Of a stretch of 64,000 bases of DNA, positions 34,893 to 44,811 are shown piece by piece (position 1 is the first letter of the stretch; every line of letters starts with the position of its first letter). The notes under the pieces were generated by a model. That model was not told where the DNA came from, did no database searches, and saw only the letters and a program-made list of their open reading frames with translations. A program made the position numbers and the translations under genes. This DNA comes from Bacteroidota bacterium (GTDB lineage: Bacteria > Bacteroidota > Bacteroidia > Flavobacteriales > Flavobacteriaceae): positions 62,001-126,000 of the forward strand of contig JAIUNZ010000008.1 of assembly GCA_020161455.1 (NCBI GenBank), given 5' to 3'.

Positions 34893-36353
34893 ATGATAAA
34901 AGAAATAACAAAAATATTAGTTGCCAATCGGGGTGAAATTGCCATTAGAGTAATGAAAACTGCCAAAAAAATGGGCATTAAAACGGTTGCAGTATATTCT
35001 ACTGCGGATAGAAATGCATTGCATGTAAAATATGCTGATGAAGCCGTTTGGATTGGAGAAGCAGCTTCCAGTCAATCCTACTTAAGAGGCGATAAAATTA
35101 TTGAAGTTTGTAAAAATTTAGCCGTTGACGCAGTCCATCCGGGCTATGGTTTTTTGAGCGAAAATGCTCAATTTGCTGAACTTTGCGAAAAAAATAACAT
35201 TATTTTTATTGGACCAAAATCCAAAGCTATTGAAATGATGGGTAATAAATTAGCCGCTAAAGAAGCTGTAAAAGATTACGATATTCCAATGGTTCCTGGA
35301 ACAGAAGATGCTATTTCAGATATTGAAGAAGCTAAAAAAATAGCAACACAAATCGGATTTCCAATTTTGATTAAAGCTGCCGCTGGTGGCGGTGGAAAAG
35401 GAATGCGAATTGTTGAAAAAGAAGCTGATTTCACATCGCAAATGAATAGAGCAATTTCCGAGGCTCTCAATGCTTTCGGTGATGGAGCTGTTTTTATTGA
35501 AAAATATGTAACAAAACCAAGACATATCGAGATTCAAATTATGGCTGACAGTCATGGTAATGTGTTATATGTGTTTGAAAGAGAGTGTAGTATTCAGCGT
35601 CGTCATCAAAAAGTGGTGGAAGAAGCACCTTCTTGTATTTTAACGCCCAAAAAAAGGAAAGAGATGGGAGAAGCTGCCGTAAAAGTAGCTCGTGCGTGCG
35701 ATTACCTTGGAGCAGGAACGGTCGAGTTTTTGATGGATGCTGATCTTAATTTTTATTTTTTAGAAATGAATACCCGTTTGCAAGTTGAACATCCTGTAAC
35801 TGAAATGATTTCAGGTTTAGATTTGGTAGAATTGCAAATTCGTGTCGCTCGAGGTGAGGCTTTAGATATGAAACAAGAAGATTTGAAAATCAAAGGACAT
35901 GCCATGGAACTCCGAGTTTATGCCGAAGATGCTCTGAATGATTTTTTGCCAAACGTTGGTTTTTTAAACACTTATAAATTGCCCGAAGGTGAAGGAATTC
36001 GTGTTGATAATGGCATCGCAGAAGGAATGGATGTGCCTATTTATTATGACCCAATGCTTTCTAAATTAGTTACCTATGGGAAAACAAGAGAAGAGGCCAT
36101 TGCATTGATGATTAAAGCCATTGATAATTATCATGTGGAAGGCGTAGCAACTACGTTACCCTTTGGGAAATTTGTGATGGAGCATGAAGCATTTCGTTCT
36201 GGTGATTTTGATACTGGTTTTGTAAAAGCGTATTATAATCCTGAAAAGATGAAAGCAAAATTAGACACTGAAGCCGAAATTGCAGCGATGATTGCTTTAC
36301 AACAGTATTTGGACGATAAAAAAATCGTGCGATTACCTAATCAAGAGCAGTAA
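34893..36353 (+). CDS. accC: Biotin carboxylase subunit of acyl-CoA carboxylase
   Basis: 486 residues from the ATG at 34893; the upstream TTG extension is unlike the family. ILVANRGEIAIRVMKTAKK starts the biotin carboxylase N-domain. The ATP-grasp glycine loop AAAGGGGKGMRIV lies at about 161-173, then ERECSIQRRHQKVVEEAPS and FLEMNTRLQVEHPVTE (catalytic/ATP site). The enzyme carboxylates biotin using ATP and bicarbonate. Together with the carrier and beta subunit it makes a complete acyl-CoA carboxylase, most likely propionyl-CoA carboxylase. Confidence 0.94.
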   Translation: MIKEITKILVANRGEIAIRVMKTAKKMGIKTVAVYSTADRNALHVKYADEAVWIGEAASSQSYLRGDKIIEVCKNLAVDAVHPGYGFLSENAQFAELCEKNNIIFIGPKSKAIEMMGNKLAAKEAVKDYDIPMVPGTEDAISDIEEAKKIATQIGFPILIKAAAGGGGKGMRIVEKEADFTSQMNRAISEALNAFGDGAVFIEKYVTKPRHIEIQIMADSHGNVLYVFERECSIQRRHQKVVEEAPSCILTPKKRKEMGEAAVKVARACDYLGAGTVEFLMDADLNFYFLEMNTRLQVEHPVTEMISGLDLVELQIRVARGEALDMKQEDLKIKGHAMELRVYAEDALNDFLPNVGFLNTYKLPEGEGIRVDNGIAEGMDVPIYYDPMLSKLVTYGKTREEAIALMIKAIDNYHVEGVATTLPFGKFVMEHEAFRSGDFDTGFVKAYYNPEKMKAKLDTEAEIAAMIALQQYLDDKKIVRLPNQEQ

Positions 36354-36404
36354 GATTTTAGAATTAAGTTGTAAGACCAAAACCCTAAACAAAGAATTAA
36401 AAAA

Positions 36405-37946
36405 ATGCAAGACAAAATAAAATTAGTACATGATAAAATTGCTTTAGCTAAAATAGGAGGTGGAGAAAAAAGAATCGCTGCTCATCATGCTAAAAAGAAA
36501 TTAACTGCTCGTGAAAGAGTTGAATATCTTATGGATGAAGGTTCTTTTGAAGAAATTGGAATGCTGGTTACTCATCGAACAACCGATTTCGGAATGGAAA
36601 AAGAGATTTATTATGGTGATGGAGTTGTAACGGGATATGGAACAATAAATGGTAGATTAGTCTATATTTTTGCTCAAGATTTCACTGTTTTTGGCGGTTC
36701 ATTATCAGAAACACATGCGGAGAAAATCTGTAAAGTAATGGATATGGCACTTAAAAATGGTGCGCCAATGATTGGATTAAATGATTCTGGAGGAGCTAGA
36801 ATTCAAGAAGGTGTTCGCTCTCTAGGAGGATATGCTGATATTTTTTACAGAAACGTGCAATCTTCGGGAGTAATTCCACAAATTTCTGCAATTATGGGGC
36901 CATGTGCTGGAGGTGCTGTATATTCACCAGCGATGACTGATTTTACCATGATGGTGGAGGGAAATAGTTATATGTTTGTTACGGGACCAAACGTTGTAAA
37001 AACAGTAACAAACGAAGAAGTAACCTCAGAAGAATTAGGCGGCGCAAGTACTCATTCCACAAAATCAGGAGTGGCACATATTACGTCTCCAAATGGTGTA
37101 GAGTGTTTGGAAGATATTAAACGTTTGTTAAGCTATTTGCCTCAAAATAATAGAGAAATTCCTCCAAAATTACCTTATGTTTTTGAGGATGAACTACGAG
37201 AAAAATTGGATACAATTATGCCCGATAATGCTAATAAGCCATATGATATGCACGATGTAATTGGAAATATTATTGACGAAGATAGCTTCTATGAAATTCA
37301 TAAAGATTTTGCCGAAAACATCATCGTTGGTTTCGCTCGTTTGGGCGGAAGAAGTATCGGAATAGTAGCAAATCAACCCATGGTTCTTGCTGGTTGTTTG
37401 GATGTAAATAGTTCCACCAAAGCAGCTCGTTTTGTTCGTTTTTGTGATGCATTCAATATTCCATTATTAGTATTGGAAGATGTGCCAGGATTTTTACCAG
37501 GAACCGATCAAGAATGGAATGGAATTATCGTCCATGGTGCCAAATTATTATATGCTTTTAGTGAAGCAACTGTTCCAAGAATCACTGTAATTACTAGAAA
37601 AGCTTATGGAGGTGCTTATGATGTAATGAATTCAAAACACATTGGTGCCGACATGAATTTTGCATGGCCAAGTGCCGAAATTGCAGTAATGGGAGCAAAA
37701 GGAGCCTCGGAAATTATTTTCAAAAAAGAAATTAATGAAGCTGAAAATCCAGCACAAAAATTAGCAGAAAAAGAAGCGGAATATGCTGAATTATTTGCCA
37801 ATCCTTATACAGCTGCTCAACGAGGATTTATTGATGAGGTAATTTTGCCTAGCCAAACTCGTAGAAAATTAATAAAAGCTTTTAGTATGCTTGAAAACAA
37901 AGTGGTCGATACACCAAAACGGAAACATGGTAATATTCCTTTGTAG
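36405..37946 (+). CDS. Acyl-CoA carboxylase carboxyltransferase (beta) subunit
   Basis: 513 residues with two crotonase-like halves. [57 protein letters not shown] and [16 protein letters not shown] build the first acyl-CoA site. [21 protein letters not shown] and [18 protein letters not shown] build the second. This matches PccB/AccD-type single-chain carboxyltransferases. It transfers carboxyl from biotin to propionyl-CoA (or acetyl-CoA). Third gene of the carboxylase set, 51 bp after the biotin carboxylase. Confidence 0.93.
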   Translation: MQDKIKLVHDKIALAKIGGGEKRIAAHHAKKKLTARERVEYLMDEGSFEEIGMLVTHRTTDFGMEKEIYYGDGVVTGYGTINGRLVYIFAQDFTVFGGSLSETHAEKICKVMDMALKNGAPMIGLNDSGGARIQEGVRSLGGYADIFYRNVQSSGVIPQISAIMGPCAGGAVYSPAMTDFTMMVEGNSYMFVTGPNVVKTVTNEEVTSEELGGASTHSTKSGVAHITSPNGVECLEDIKRLLSYLPQNNREIPPKLPYVFEDELREKLDTIMPDNANKPYDMHDVIGNIIDEDSFYEIHKDFAENIIVGFARLGGRSIGIVANQPMVLAGCLDVNSSTKAARFVRFCDAFNIPLLVLEDVPGFLPGTDQEWNGIIVHGAKLLYAFSEATVPRITVITRKAYGGAYDVMNSKHIGADMNFAWPSAEIAVMGAKGASEIIFKKEINEAENPAQKLAEKEAEYAELFANPYTAAQRGFIDEVILPSQTRRKLIKAFSMLENKVVDTPKRKHGNIPL

Positions 37947-38000
37947 GAGTATATAAACTTTCTTTGTAGAAGAATAGTTATTTTTTAAAAAGGATTTAAA

Positions 38001-38032
38001 GAATTAGAAAATGTCTATTGGTTTTCTAATTC
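38001..38032. terminator. Hairpin after the carboxylase operon, overlapping the convergent gene end
   Basis: A perfect 11-bp stem (38001-38011 with 38022-38032) has a 10-nt loop. The + strand then becomes T-rich. The right arm covers the last codons of the convergent gene, whose stop is at 38015-38017. It could serve both strands. Confidence 0.5.
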
Positions 38033-38437
38033 TTCTTCTTTGTTGTTTTTTTTATTCTTTTTGTCTTTACCGTTTCTTTTTTCTTTTAATTTTATAAAAG
38101 CTTCTCTTTGTTTTTTATTTAGCAAAGCATCAATTTGAGCGTCCATTTTTTCATAAGAAACTTTAAGTTTTTCAACTTTATCATTATCAATAATATCCAA
38201 AGTTAAAATATACTCTTTTTCTTTTTGATTTTCTTCTAAATAGGTTTTTGTCGCTGCTTCTTGAAACGAATCTAGATTCAATTCTTTCTTTAAATATTCT
38301 AAAGATAGTTGAATAGGGTCTATTTTTTCTTTCTTTTTGGTTGAAGTAGATTGTGGTATTCTTCCAATTCTTCTATCCATTTGTGAAAAGGAAAACAGTG
38401 ATAGTGATAAAAATAAAATTAAAAGTATTTTTTTCAT
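38015..38437 (-). CDS. Small secreted helical protein downstream of rimO
   Basis: 140 residues from the ATG at 38437, giving a clear signal peptide (MKKILLILFLSLSLFSFSQ). The mature part is helical and rich in Lys/Glu, with LGLDxxQ-like LNLDSFQEAATKTYLEENQ, KVSYEKMDAQIDALLNKKQR, and a very basic/acidic tail (KDKKNKKNNKEEELE). It resembles Spy/CpxP-like or 'sensor of ECF sigma' proteins of Bacteroidota in size and helix pattern, but I cannot confirm a family. Starts 4 bp after the rimO stop. Confidence 0.7.
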   Translation of the reverse strand: MKKILLILFLSLSLFSFSQMDRRIGRIPQSTSTKKKEKIDPIQLSLEYLKKELNLDSFQEAATKTYLEENQKEKEYILTLDIIDNDKVEKLKVSYEKMDAQIDALLNKKQREAFIKLKEKRNGKDKKNKKNNKEEELENQ

Positions 38438-38441
38438 AATG

Positions 38442-39749
38442 TTAGTTGTTTTCAGGTTCGCCATATAAGTCAAATTCTGTAGCGTCAGTAATTTTAATAT
38501 TAGTAAAATCACCAGTTTTTAAATAGAATTTTGAAGCATCAATCAACACTTCATTATCGACATCTGGACTATCAAATTCGGTTCTTCCCACAAAATATTG
38601 ACCTTCTTTTCTATCAATAATACATTTATAAGTTTGTCCAATTTTCTCTTGATTTAAATCCCAAGAAATTTGCGATTGAATATCCATAATTTCCATAGCA
38701 CGTGCTTGTTTTACTTCTTCAGGAACATCGTCTTCCAATAAATAGGCATGTGTGTTTTCTTCATGAGAATAGGCAAAACAACCCAATCTTTCAAATTTCA
38801 TTTCTTGAACCCAATTTTTCAAAATTTCAAAATCTTCTTCTGTTTCACCCGGATAACCAACAATTAATGTTGTTCTAATTGCCATTTCAGGTACTGCAGC
38901 GCGGAAATCTTTTAAAAGTTGCGTAGTTTTTGCATAAGTTGTTCCTCTGCGCATTGACTTTAGAATGTTATCTGAAATATGCTGTAAAGGAATGTCTATG
39001 TAATTACAAATTTTTGGTTCTCTTTTCATTAATTCCAAAACATCCATTGGAAAACCAGTAGGAAATGCATAATGCAAACGAATCCACTCAATTCCTTCCA
39101 CTTTCACTAAGTTTTCCAGTAATTCAGCTAAATTTCTTTTTTTGTATAAATCTAAACCGTAATAAGTTAAATCTTGAGCGATAAGAATTAATTCTTTTAC
39201 ACCGTTTTTGGCTAAACCTTCCGCTTCTTTTACTAATTTTTCTATTGGTTGAGAAACATGTTTTCCTCTCATTAAAGGAATTGCACAAAAACTACAAGGT
39301 CTGTCGCAACCTTCGGCAATTTTTAAGTACGCATAATTTTTAGGAGTTGTCGTAATTCGTTCTCCAAGTAATTCGTGTTTATAATCGGCTCCAAGTGCTT
39401 TTAATAATAAAGGTAATTCGGTAGTTCCAAAATATTGGTCAACATTTGGAATTTCTTTCTCTAAATCGGGTCTGTATCTTTCTGATAAACAGCCGGTAAC
39501 GAATACTTTATCAACAATTCCTCGTTCTTTTTTATCTGCATATTCAAGAATTGTATTTACCGACTCCGCTTTTGCATTATCTATAAATCCACAAGTATTA
39601 ATTACAACTATATTTCCTTCTTGTTCATGAACTACGTCTTTACCGCTGGCTTTTAATTGTCCCATCAACACTTCACTATCATAAGTGTTTTTGGAGCAAC
39701 CAAGCGTTATTACATTGATTTTGTTTTTCTTTAAAGACTTTGTTCTCAT
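38442..39749 (-). CDS. rimO: Ribosomal protein S12 methylthiotransferase
   Basis: A 435-residue radical SAM enzyme adding a methylthio group to an Asp of ribosomal protein S12. The N-terminal methylthiotransferase domain holds three cluster Cys (TLGCSKNTYDSE, NTCGFIDNAK, VTGCLSERY). The radical SAM motif is CDRPCSFCAIP (Cys-x3-Cys-x2-Cys) near residue 150. A TRAM domain is at the C-terminus. LGCSKN..DSE marks RimO rather than MiaB. Likely co-transcribed with the small secreted protein. Confidence 0.94.
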   Translation of the reverse strand: MRTKSLKKNKINVITLGCSKNTYDSEVLMGQLKASGKDVVHEQEGNIVVINTCGFIDNAKAESVNTILEYADKKERGIVDKVFVTGCLSERYRPDLEKEIPNVDQYFGTTELPLLLKALGADYKHELLGERITTTPKNYAYLKIAEGCDRPCSFCAIPLMRGKHVSQPIEKLVKEAEGLAKNGVKELILIAQDLTYYGLDLYKKRNLAELLENLVKVEGIEWIRLHYAFPTGFPMDVLELMKREPKICNYIDIPLQHISDNILKSMRRGTTYAKTTQLLKDFRAAVPEMAIRTTLIVGYPGETEEDFEILKNWVQEMKFERLGCFAYSHEENTHAYLLEDDVPEEVKQARAMEIMDIQSQISWDLNQEKIGQTYKCIIDRKEGQYFVGRTEFDSPDVDNEVLIDASKFYLKTGDFTNIKITDATEFDLYGEPENN

Positions 39750-39801
39750 TTTATATCAATTGGAGTGCAAAATTACACTATTTATTTCTATTTATTCAAA
39801 A

Positions 39802-39829
39802 ATAAAAACCATCCCAAATAATGGAATGG
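39802..39829 (-). terminator. Intrinsic terminator after the FadL-like gene
   Basis: Read on the - strand, a 7-bp stem with one G-T pair (39829-39823 with 39815-39809) is followed by TTTTTATT, 26 bp after the stop codon of the FadL-like gene. Confidence 0.6.
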
Positions 39830-39854
39830 CTTAATTAGATTCTGGTTTATTTAA

Positions 39855-41363
39855 TTAAAAATTAATAGTGTAACTCACAGTTACTGTATTGTTTTTTCTA
39901 TTTATTCTAGCCATATCAGTCATTCCTGATGATAAAAAGGCTTGATTCATGTTTCTGTATTCGTGCGTATAAGCCAAGTCAATTCTGTTTTCTCCAAAAG
40001 TATAGCCAATTCCACCAGAATAACCTGTTAAATCACCAAATGCTTGGTCAATTTTATATGGACTTTGCTCAAAACGATAACCACCACGAATTGCAAATTG
40101 TTTGATTTTATATTCACCACCGAGTCGTACCTCCATTGCATTGTCTAAAATTGAGTCCATTGTTGTATTCAAAGACGTATAAGGTTGACTATTTTTTGGT
40201 TTAAAACGGGTTACAGAATAATCTTTCATAGAAACATCGGCACTTATAAGTCCGCGTTTTCCAAAAATATAGGCCAAACTGCCCGTCCATTTGCTAGGTG
40301 TTTGAATATAATAGGGTAGAAATTCTTGTGTGTCTTGAAAAGAAGATGGTCTTGAATTGTTGTCTTGGTTATTGATACTTGTTGTAACAACACCTTGTGT
40401 CAATTGGTCTGTCAATCGATACCATGTTGGCGATTCATAAGCAACTCCTACTCTTATATTGTCTATAGGTTGGTAAATGGCTCCAAGATTAAAAGAAATA
40501 CCAGAACCAAAGGTGAATAATTCGTTTCTAAAGAAAATGCTTCCAATTGTGGAACCTTCATCATAAACCGGATTATTATTGCTCTCATATATGTTAAATA
40601 CTTTTTGAATATCAACAAAATGAACATTTAGGTTTGCACCTAAAAATAGTTTGTTTTTATAGGAAGTTGCAAAGTTTGCTGTTAGCTTTCCGTTATAACC
40701 ATTAGTATTAGTATAATTTTCTTGGTAATAATTTCCTCCAGTTGGAATGTTTGTATAATAATCTACGTTGTCTGATGCATTAGTAAATGGTTCAAAAATA
40801 TAAGTATCATAACCTAAATAGGCTTGTTGCTCATTAAAATACAGTTGATTAAAGTTAATGTTTTTCAGATAATCTAAAGGAATTCCTTGCGCAAAGTCTA
40901 AAAAATAATTTCCAATAGAATTATAAGGATTTGTTCCGGCTGAAAAAATAGTATTGTTGAAATTATTAGTATTTTCATAATTGAATACTAAACTAATTTT
41001 ATTCCAATCTGTTGATTTACTCGTTTCGTTAAAAACAAATACCACACCCGCTTGATTCAAATCTAGAGAGTTGTCATTTTCAGCGGTTTGTGTCCCAAAA
41101 TAGTTGGATTTATTCCTAACCCCAAAATAGGATATAGAACCCGTTGCTAGGTTATTATTGAAAAAAATAGAACCTGCAGGATTTTGATTTATTGACGATA
41201 AGTCTCCACCAACAGCTCCAAAAGCACCACTCATCGAACGGTATCTTGCTGTTCCTGTAATATTGTCAACGGCCAATCTTAGCGCATCGTTAATAGTTGT
41301 TTCTTGAGCTTTTATTGTGAAAACAGTAAGACCAAAAAACATAAATGTATAAATAATTTTCAT
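39855..41363 (-). CDS. OmpP1/FadL-family outer-membrane transporter
   Basis: 502 residues with a signal peptide ending TIKAQ (about 19). The mature start ETTINDALRLAVDNITGTARYRSMSGAFGAVGGDLSSINQNPAG is the hallmark of FadL/TodX barrels in Bacteroidota (hatch region with NPAG). Alternating aromatic strands end in TVSYTINF. The family transports hydrophobic compounds such as long-chain fatty acids across the outer membrane; the substrate here is unknown. It lies 30 bp after the low-complexity lipoprotein gene, probably in the same transcript. Confidence 0.88.
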   Translation of the reverse strand: MKIIYTFMFFGLTVFTIKAQETTINDALRLAVDNITGTARYRSMSGAFGAVGGDLSSINQNPAGSIFFNNNLATGSISYFGVRNKSNYFGTQTAENDNSLDLNQAGVVFVFNETSKSTDWNKISLVFNYENTNNFNNTIFSAGTNPYNSIGNYFLDFAQGIPLDYLKNINFNQLYFNEQQAYLGYDTYIFEPFTNASDNVDYYTNIPTGGNYYQENYTNTNGYNGKLTANFATSYKNKLFLGANLNVHFVDIQKVFNIYESNNNPVYDEGSTIGSIFFRNELFTFGSGISFNLGAIYQPIDNIRVGVAYESPTWYRLTDQLTQGVVTTSINNQDNNSRPSSFQDTQEFLPYYIQTPSKWTGSLAYIFGKRGLISADVSMKDYSVTRFKPKNSQPYTSLNTTMDSILDNAMEVRLGGEYKIKQFAIRGGYRFEQSPYKIDQAFGDLTGYSGGIGYTFGENRIDLAYTHEYRNMNQAFLSSGMTDMARINRKNNTVTVSYTINF

Positions 41364-41393
41364 AGCTTTTTTATAAATTTTTGTATATCTAAA

Positions 41394-42359
41394 TTATCTT
41401 CTACCACCAGAAGATCTTCCGCCGCCTGAGCTTCCACTAGTGGAACTTCCAGAGGAAGAACGTGTTCCACCATAATTAGTTGAACTTTGAGTATTTGAGC
41501 GAACAGGTGACGATGAAGTGTTAGTTCTAGTAGAATTATTACTTCTTGTGGTAGAATTATAAGAATTTGTAGAAGTTGAATTTCCTCTTGTATTATTATA
41601 ATTGTTTGTTCTTACATTGGCACTATTACTGTATGTAGTATTTCGAGTTGTTGAATAGGAATTTCCTCTTGTGTTATTTCTTGAAGTACCAAAACTGTTG
41701 TTTCTGGTGCCGTTAGTTATACTATTTCTTCCAGTAGTATAAGAATTTCTACCTCTACTTCCGTTGTAATAGTTGTAATTATTTCCTCTTGTTCCACCAT
41801 TCCAGTTGGCATAATGTCCGTGATTATAACCCCAATAAGGAGAATAACCATAGTTGTAACCCCAATAATTTCCATACCAATTATTCCAACCCCAACCAAT
41901 GCTAGGACCATACCAACTATTCCAACCAATTCCCCAATTCCAACCATTATTTACCCAATAATTACCATACCAATAGTTATTCCAATAGCCATAACCCCAA
42001 TTATTATCATAAACATTGACAACTACTGTTTGAGGATTATTTCCCCAACCTGAATAACTTTCGGTAGCATTATTGTTGTTTTGGGTAACGGTATCATTTT
42101 GTACAGATGAATAATTATCAACATCTACAAAAAATTCGTTATTATCTTGATTTAGAGAACTAAAGTATTCTTGGTATTGATTACTCTTAGCTTTTGAATT
42201 GTTTTCTGTTGTAGTTGTATTAGTTCTACTTGAATAAACACCATCATTGTCGTAATAAGAAGTGTTTTGATAAGAACCACAAGAAGAAATTAAAAATAGA
42301 AGACTACCTATTATTAGATAATAGGAGTTTTTTTGAGTAAATTGTAGAATAGTTTTCAT
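41394..42359 (-). CDS. Asn/Gly/Tyr/Trp-rich low-complexity lipoprotein
   Basis: 321 residues from the ATG at 42359, which gives a lipobox (FLISSC, Cys about 27); the in-frame ATG 11 codons earlier does not improve it. After a Ser/Asn/Thr-rich stretch comes an aromatic low-complexity block (about 115-185) of W, Y, N and G (WNNWYGNYWGYNYGYSPYWG). A Ser/Thr/Asn/Arg-rich tail (about 185-321) follows, ending SSGGGRSSGGRR. No recognised domain. The composition resembles adhesive or prion-like low-complexity proteins. Function unknown; divergent from proS and upstream of the FadL-like gene. Confidence 0.75.
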   Translation of the reverse strand: MKTILQFTQKNSYYLIIGSLLFLISSCGSYQNTSYYDNDGVYSSRTNTTTTENNSKAKSNQYQEYFSSLNQDNNEFFVDVDNYSSVQNDTVTQNNNNATESYSGWGNNPQTVVVNVYDNNWGYGYWNNYWYGNYWVNNGWNWGIGWNSWYGPSIGWGWNNWYGNYWGYNYGYSPYWGYNHGHYANWNGGTRGNNYNYYNGSRGRNSYTTGRNSITNGTRNNSFGTSRNNTRGNSYSTTRNTTYSNSANVRTNNYNNTRGNSTSTNSYNSTTRSNNSTRTNTSSSPVRSNTQSSTNYGGTRSSSGSSTSGSSGGGRSSGGRR

Positions 42360-42460
42360 AACAGTAGCATTTTTTATTGTTGGACTATACAAAAATAGTT
42401 AGTTTTGCTGAATAATTTAGTTAAAAAAAGATTAACAATTTTTGTGCCAAAATATTCAAG

Positions 42461-43939
42461 ATGAGCAAAAACTTAACGAAAAGAGAAGAAGATTATTCAA
42501 AATGGTATAACGAATTGGTTGTTAAAGCCGATTTAGCCGAAAATTCAGGTGTTCGAGGTTGCATGGTTATTAAGCCTTATGGTTATGCTATTTGGGAAAA
42601 AATGCAAGCAGAACTTGATAGGATGTTTAAAGAAACTGGACATAGTAATGCTTATTTTCCGCTTTTTGTGCCAAAAAGTATGTTTGAGGCCGAAGAAAAA
42701 AACGCCGAAGGTTTCGCCAAAGAATGTGCTATTGTAACCCATTATAGATTAAAAAACGATCCAGACAATAAAGGAAAGTTGATGGTTGATCCAAATGCAA
42801 AGCTGGAAGAAGAGTTAATCGTTAGACCAACGAGTGAAGCTATTATTTGGAGTACCTATAAAACTTGGGTGCAATCCTACAGAGATTTGCCGCTACTTAT
42901 AAACCAATGGGCAAATGTTGTTCGATGGGAAATGAGAACTAGATTGTTTCTTAGAACGGCTGAATTTTTATGGCAAGAAGGACACACAGCTCATGCTACA
43001 AAACAAGAAGCAATAGACGAAACGATTCAAATGATGAATGTTTATGCTGATTTTGCAGAAAATTTTATGGCAATTCCAGTTGTGAAAGGAATTAAAACAG
43101 AAAATGAGAGGTTTGCAGGTGCTGATGAGACCTATTGCATTGAAGCCTTAATGCAAGACGGAAAAGCTTTGCAAGCAGGAACATCTCATTTTCTTGGACA
43201 GAATTTTGCCAAAGCTTTTGATGTAAAATTTGCAAATCAAGAAGGAAAACAAGAGCATGTTTGGGGAACATCTTGGGGAGTATCAACACGATTAATGGGA
43301 GCTTTAGTCATGACACATTCCGATGATAATGGGTTAGTGTTGCCTCCAAATTTAGCCCCAATTCAAGTTGTAATTGTTCCTATTTTTAAAACTGATGAAG
43401 AGTTTCATCAAATAACAGAAGTTGCCAATGAGTTGGTTTCTCAGTTTAAAAAAGCAAATGTTTCAGTTAAATTTGATAATAGAACCACGCACAAACCAGG
43501 TTTCAAGTTTGCAGAATGGGAATTGAAAGGAGTACCAGTTCGAATTGCAATTGGTCCAAAAGATTTAGAAAATGGTACTTTTGAAATCGCTAGAAGAGAT
43601 ACTTTATCAAAAGAAGTTAAAGAAAAAGAAGGAATTGTAGCTTATATTTCGGAATTATTAGAAACGATTCAAAAAGAGTTGTTTGAAAAAGCATTAGAGT
43701 ATAGAAATTCACATATCACTGAGGTAAATTCTTTTGAAGAGTTTAAAGAAGTTTTAGAAAATAAAGCAGGATTTGTTGCTGCTCATTGGGATGGAACTGG
43801 TGAAACGGAAGAAAAAATCAAAGAATTAACCAAAGCAACTATTCGGTGTATTCCCTTAAATAGAAAATTAGAAAAAGGAATTTGTATTTTTTCTGGAAAG
43901 GAATCTGTTGGTAGAGTGCTGTTTGCAAAAGCATATTAA
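42461..43939 (+). CDS. proS: Prolyl-tRNA synthetase
   Basis: A 492-residue class II synthetase charging tRNA-Pro. [19 protein letters not shown] contains motif 1 elements; [37 protein letters not shown] is motif 2 plus flanks; and [16 protein letters not shown] follows. The C-terminal anticodon domain (IQVVIVPIF onward) and a short zinc-type tail ending VLFAKAY match the archaeal/eukaryal-type short ProS, which lacks the INS editing domain. This type is normal in Bacteroidota. Confidence 0.95.
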   Translation: MSKNLTKREEDYSKWYNELVVKADLAENSGVRGCMVIKPYGYAIWEKMQAELDRMFKETGHSNAYFPLFVPKSMFEAEEKNAEGFAKECAIVTHYRLKNDPDNKGKLMVDPNAKLEEELIVRPTSEAIIWSTYKTWVQSYRDLPLLINQWANVVRWEMRTRLFLRTAEFLWQEGHTAHATKQEAIDETIQMMNVYADFAENFMAIPVVKGIKTENERFAGADETYCIEALMQDGKALQAGTSHFLGQNFAKAFDVKFANQEGKQEHVWGTSWGVSTRLMGALVMTHSDDNGLVLPPNLAPIQVVIVPIFKTDEEFHQITEVANELVSQFKKANVSVKFDNRTTHKPGFKFAEWELKGVPVRIAIGPKDLENGTFEIARRDTLSKEVKEKEGIVAYISELLETIQKELFEKALEYRNSHITEVNSFEEFKEVLENKAGFVAAHWDGTGETEEKIKELTKATIRCIPLNRKLEKGICIFSGKESVGRVLFAKAY

Positions 43940-43968
43940 ATTTTTTTTAAAAAAAAATATCGCAACTC

Positions 43969-43998
43969 TTGCGAAAATAAAAAATAGTTGTATTTTTG
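43969..43998 (+). promoter_or_regulatory. Promoter of tRNA-Glu/rpsT
   Basis: TTG at 43969-43971 and TATTTTTG at 43991-43998, separated by 19 bp, match the Bacteroidota promoter consensus. The tRNA begins 20 bp after the -7 box. Confidence 0.8.
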
Positions 43999-44017
43999 CA
44001 TCCGCATTGAGAAAGAT

Positions 44018-44089
44018 GGCCCGTTCGTCTATCGGTTAGGACGCCAGGTTTTCATCCTGGTAAGAGGGGTTCGATTCCCCTACGGGCTA
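44018..44089 (+). tRNA. tRNA-Glu (anticodon TTC)
   Basis: A 72-nt cloverleaf. The acceptor GGCCCGT pairs with ACGGGCT (one G-T pair at position 1), the anticodon stem is CCAGG/CCTGG with loop TTTTCAT (anticodon TTC), and the T-arm is GGTTCGATTCC. CCA is not encoded. It is 29 bp upstream of rpsT and likely shares its transcript. Confidence 0.96.
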
Positions 44090-44118
44090 CAAATTTTATT
44101 TAATAGAAAAAAACAAAA

Positions 44119-44370
44119 ATGGCAAATCACAAGTCAGCTTTAAAAAGAATTAGAAGTAACGAGAAAAGAAGAGTATTAAACAAATACCAACACAAAACGA
44201 CTCGTAATGCTATAAAAGCATTGAGAATAGCAACAGACAAGTCAGATGCATCTGCTAAGTTGAACGCTGTGATTTCAATGATTGATAAATTGGCTAAGAA
44301 AAATGTTATTCATGATAACAAAGCTGCTAATTTAAAATCTAAGTTAACGAAACATGTAGCTAAGCTTTAA
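44119..44370 (+). CDS. rpsT: 30S ribosomal protein S20
   Basis: 83 residues, highly basic and helical: MANHKSALKRIRSNEKRRVLNK, then TTRNAIKAL and a C-terminal KGVIHKNKAANLKSRL-like segment (NVIHDNKAANLKSKLTKHV). It binds 16S rRNA early in 30S assembly. Length is at the short end of the S20 family. Followed by a shared bidirectional terminator. Confidence 0.95.
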   Translation: MANHKSALKRIRSNEKRRVLNKYQHKTTRNAIKALRIATDKSDASAKLNAVISMIDKLAKKNVIHDNKAANLKSKLTKHVAKL

Positions 44371-44392
44371 TTAAGTTTAAGTTTATTATATA

Positions 44393-44424
44393 AAAAAAGC
44401 ACTCAATTTTGAGTGCTTTTTTTA
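44393..44424. terminator. Bidirectional terminator between rpsT and the response regulator
   Basis: A 9-bp stem (44398-44406 with 44409-44417), extendable by A-T pairs, is flanked by A7 and T7 runs. It lies between convergent genes and overlaps the last bases of the response regulator. Confidence 0.85.
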
Positions 44425-44811
44425 TAGTTTTATTTCTGCTAAAATTTCTTTAGTAATAGGTTTCGATATAAAATCAATTACCATTGGATAACTCTTTGAT
44501 TTCTCAATATCACTTGGGTCTATTGTTGATGATAACACGATGAATTTTGTTTCTTTGAAAATTAAATTAAATTCTAATTCTAGATAAGCGTCTAATAATT
44601 CCCAACCATTCATTATTGGCATGTTTAAATCTAGTAGAACTAATTCGGGAGGAATTTCTTGGTTGTTTTTTAATTGATTAAAATAAGCAATAGCATCTTC
44701 GCCATTTTTTGCGGTATCAACCTCTTTGGTGTAATTTACTCTTTCAATAACTTTTTTGCAAAGCATCAAGGTTATTGGGTCATCATCTACACATAAAACT
44801 TTATGTAACAT
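44422..44811 (-). CDS. Single-domain response regulator
   Basis: A 129-residue CheY-like receiver. Acidic pocket VDDDP (about 9-11), phospho-acceptor Asp about 61 in LVLLDLNMPIMNG, switch Ser/Thr in FIVLSSTID, and Lys in FISKPI. No output domain is present. Its ATG directly abuts the TAA of the histidine kinase gene, so the two are co-translated and presumably partners. Output is likely through protein contact or phosphorelay. Confidence 0.92.
   Translation of the reverse strand: MLHKVLCVDDDPITLMLCKKVIERVNYTKEVDTAKNGEDAIAYFNQLKNNQEIPPELVLLDLNMPIMNGWELLDAYLELEFNLIFKETKFIVLSSTIDPSDIEKSKSYPMVIDFISKPITKEILAEIKL

Noticed and set aside
41717-42053. Open frames on both strands in the low-complexity lipoprotein gene
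   Set aside because: They arise from the biased codons of the Asn/Gly/Tyr/Trp repeats; only the - strand frame with the lipobox makes a sensible protein.
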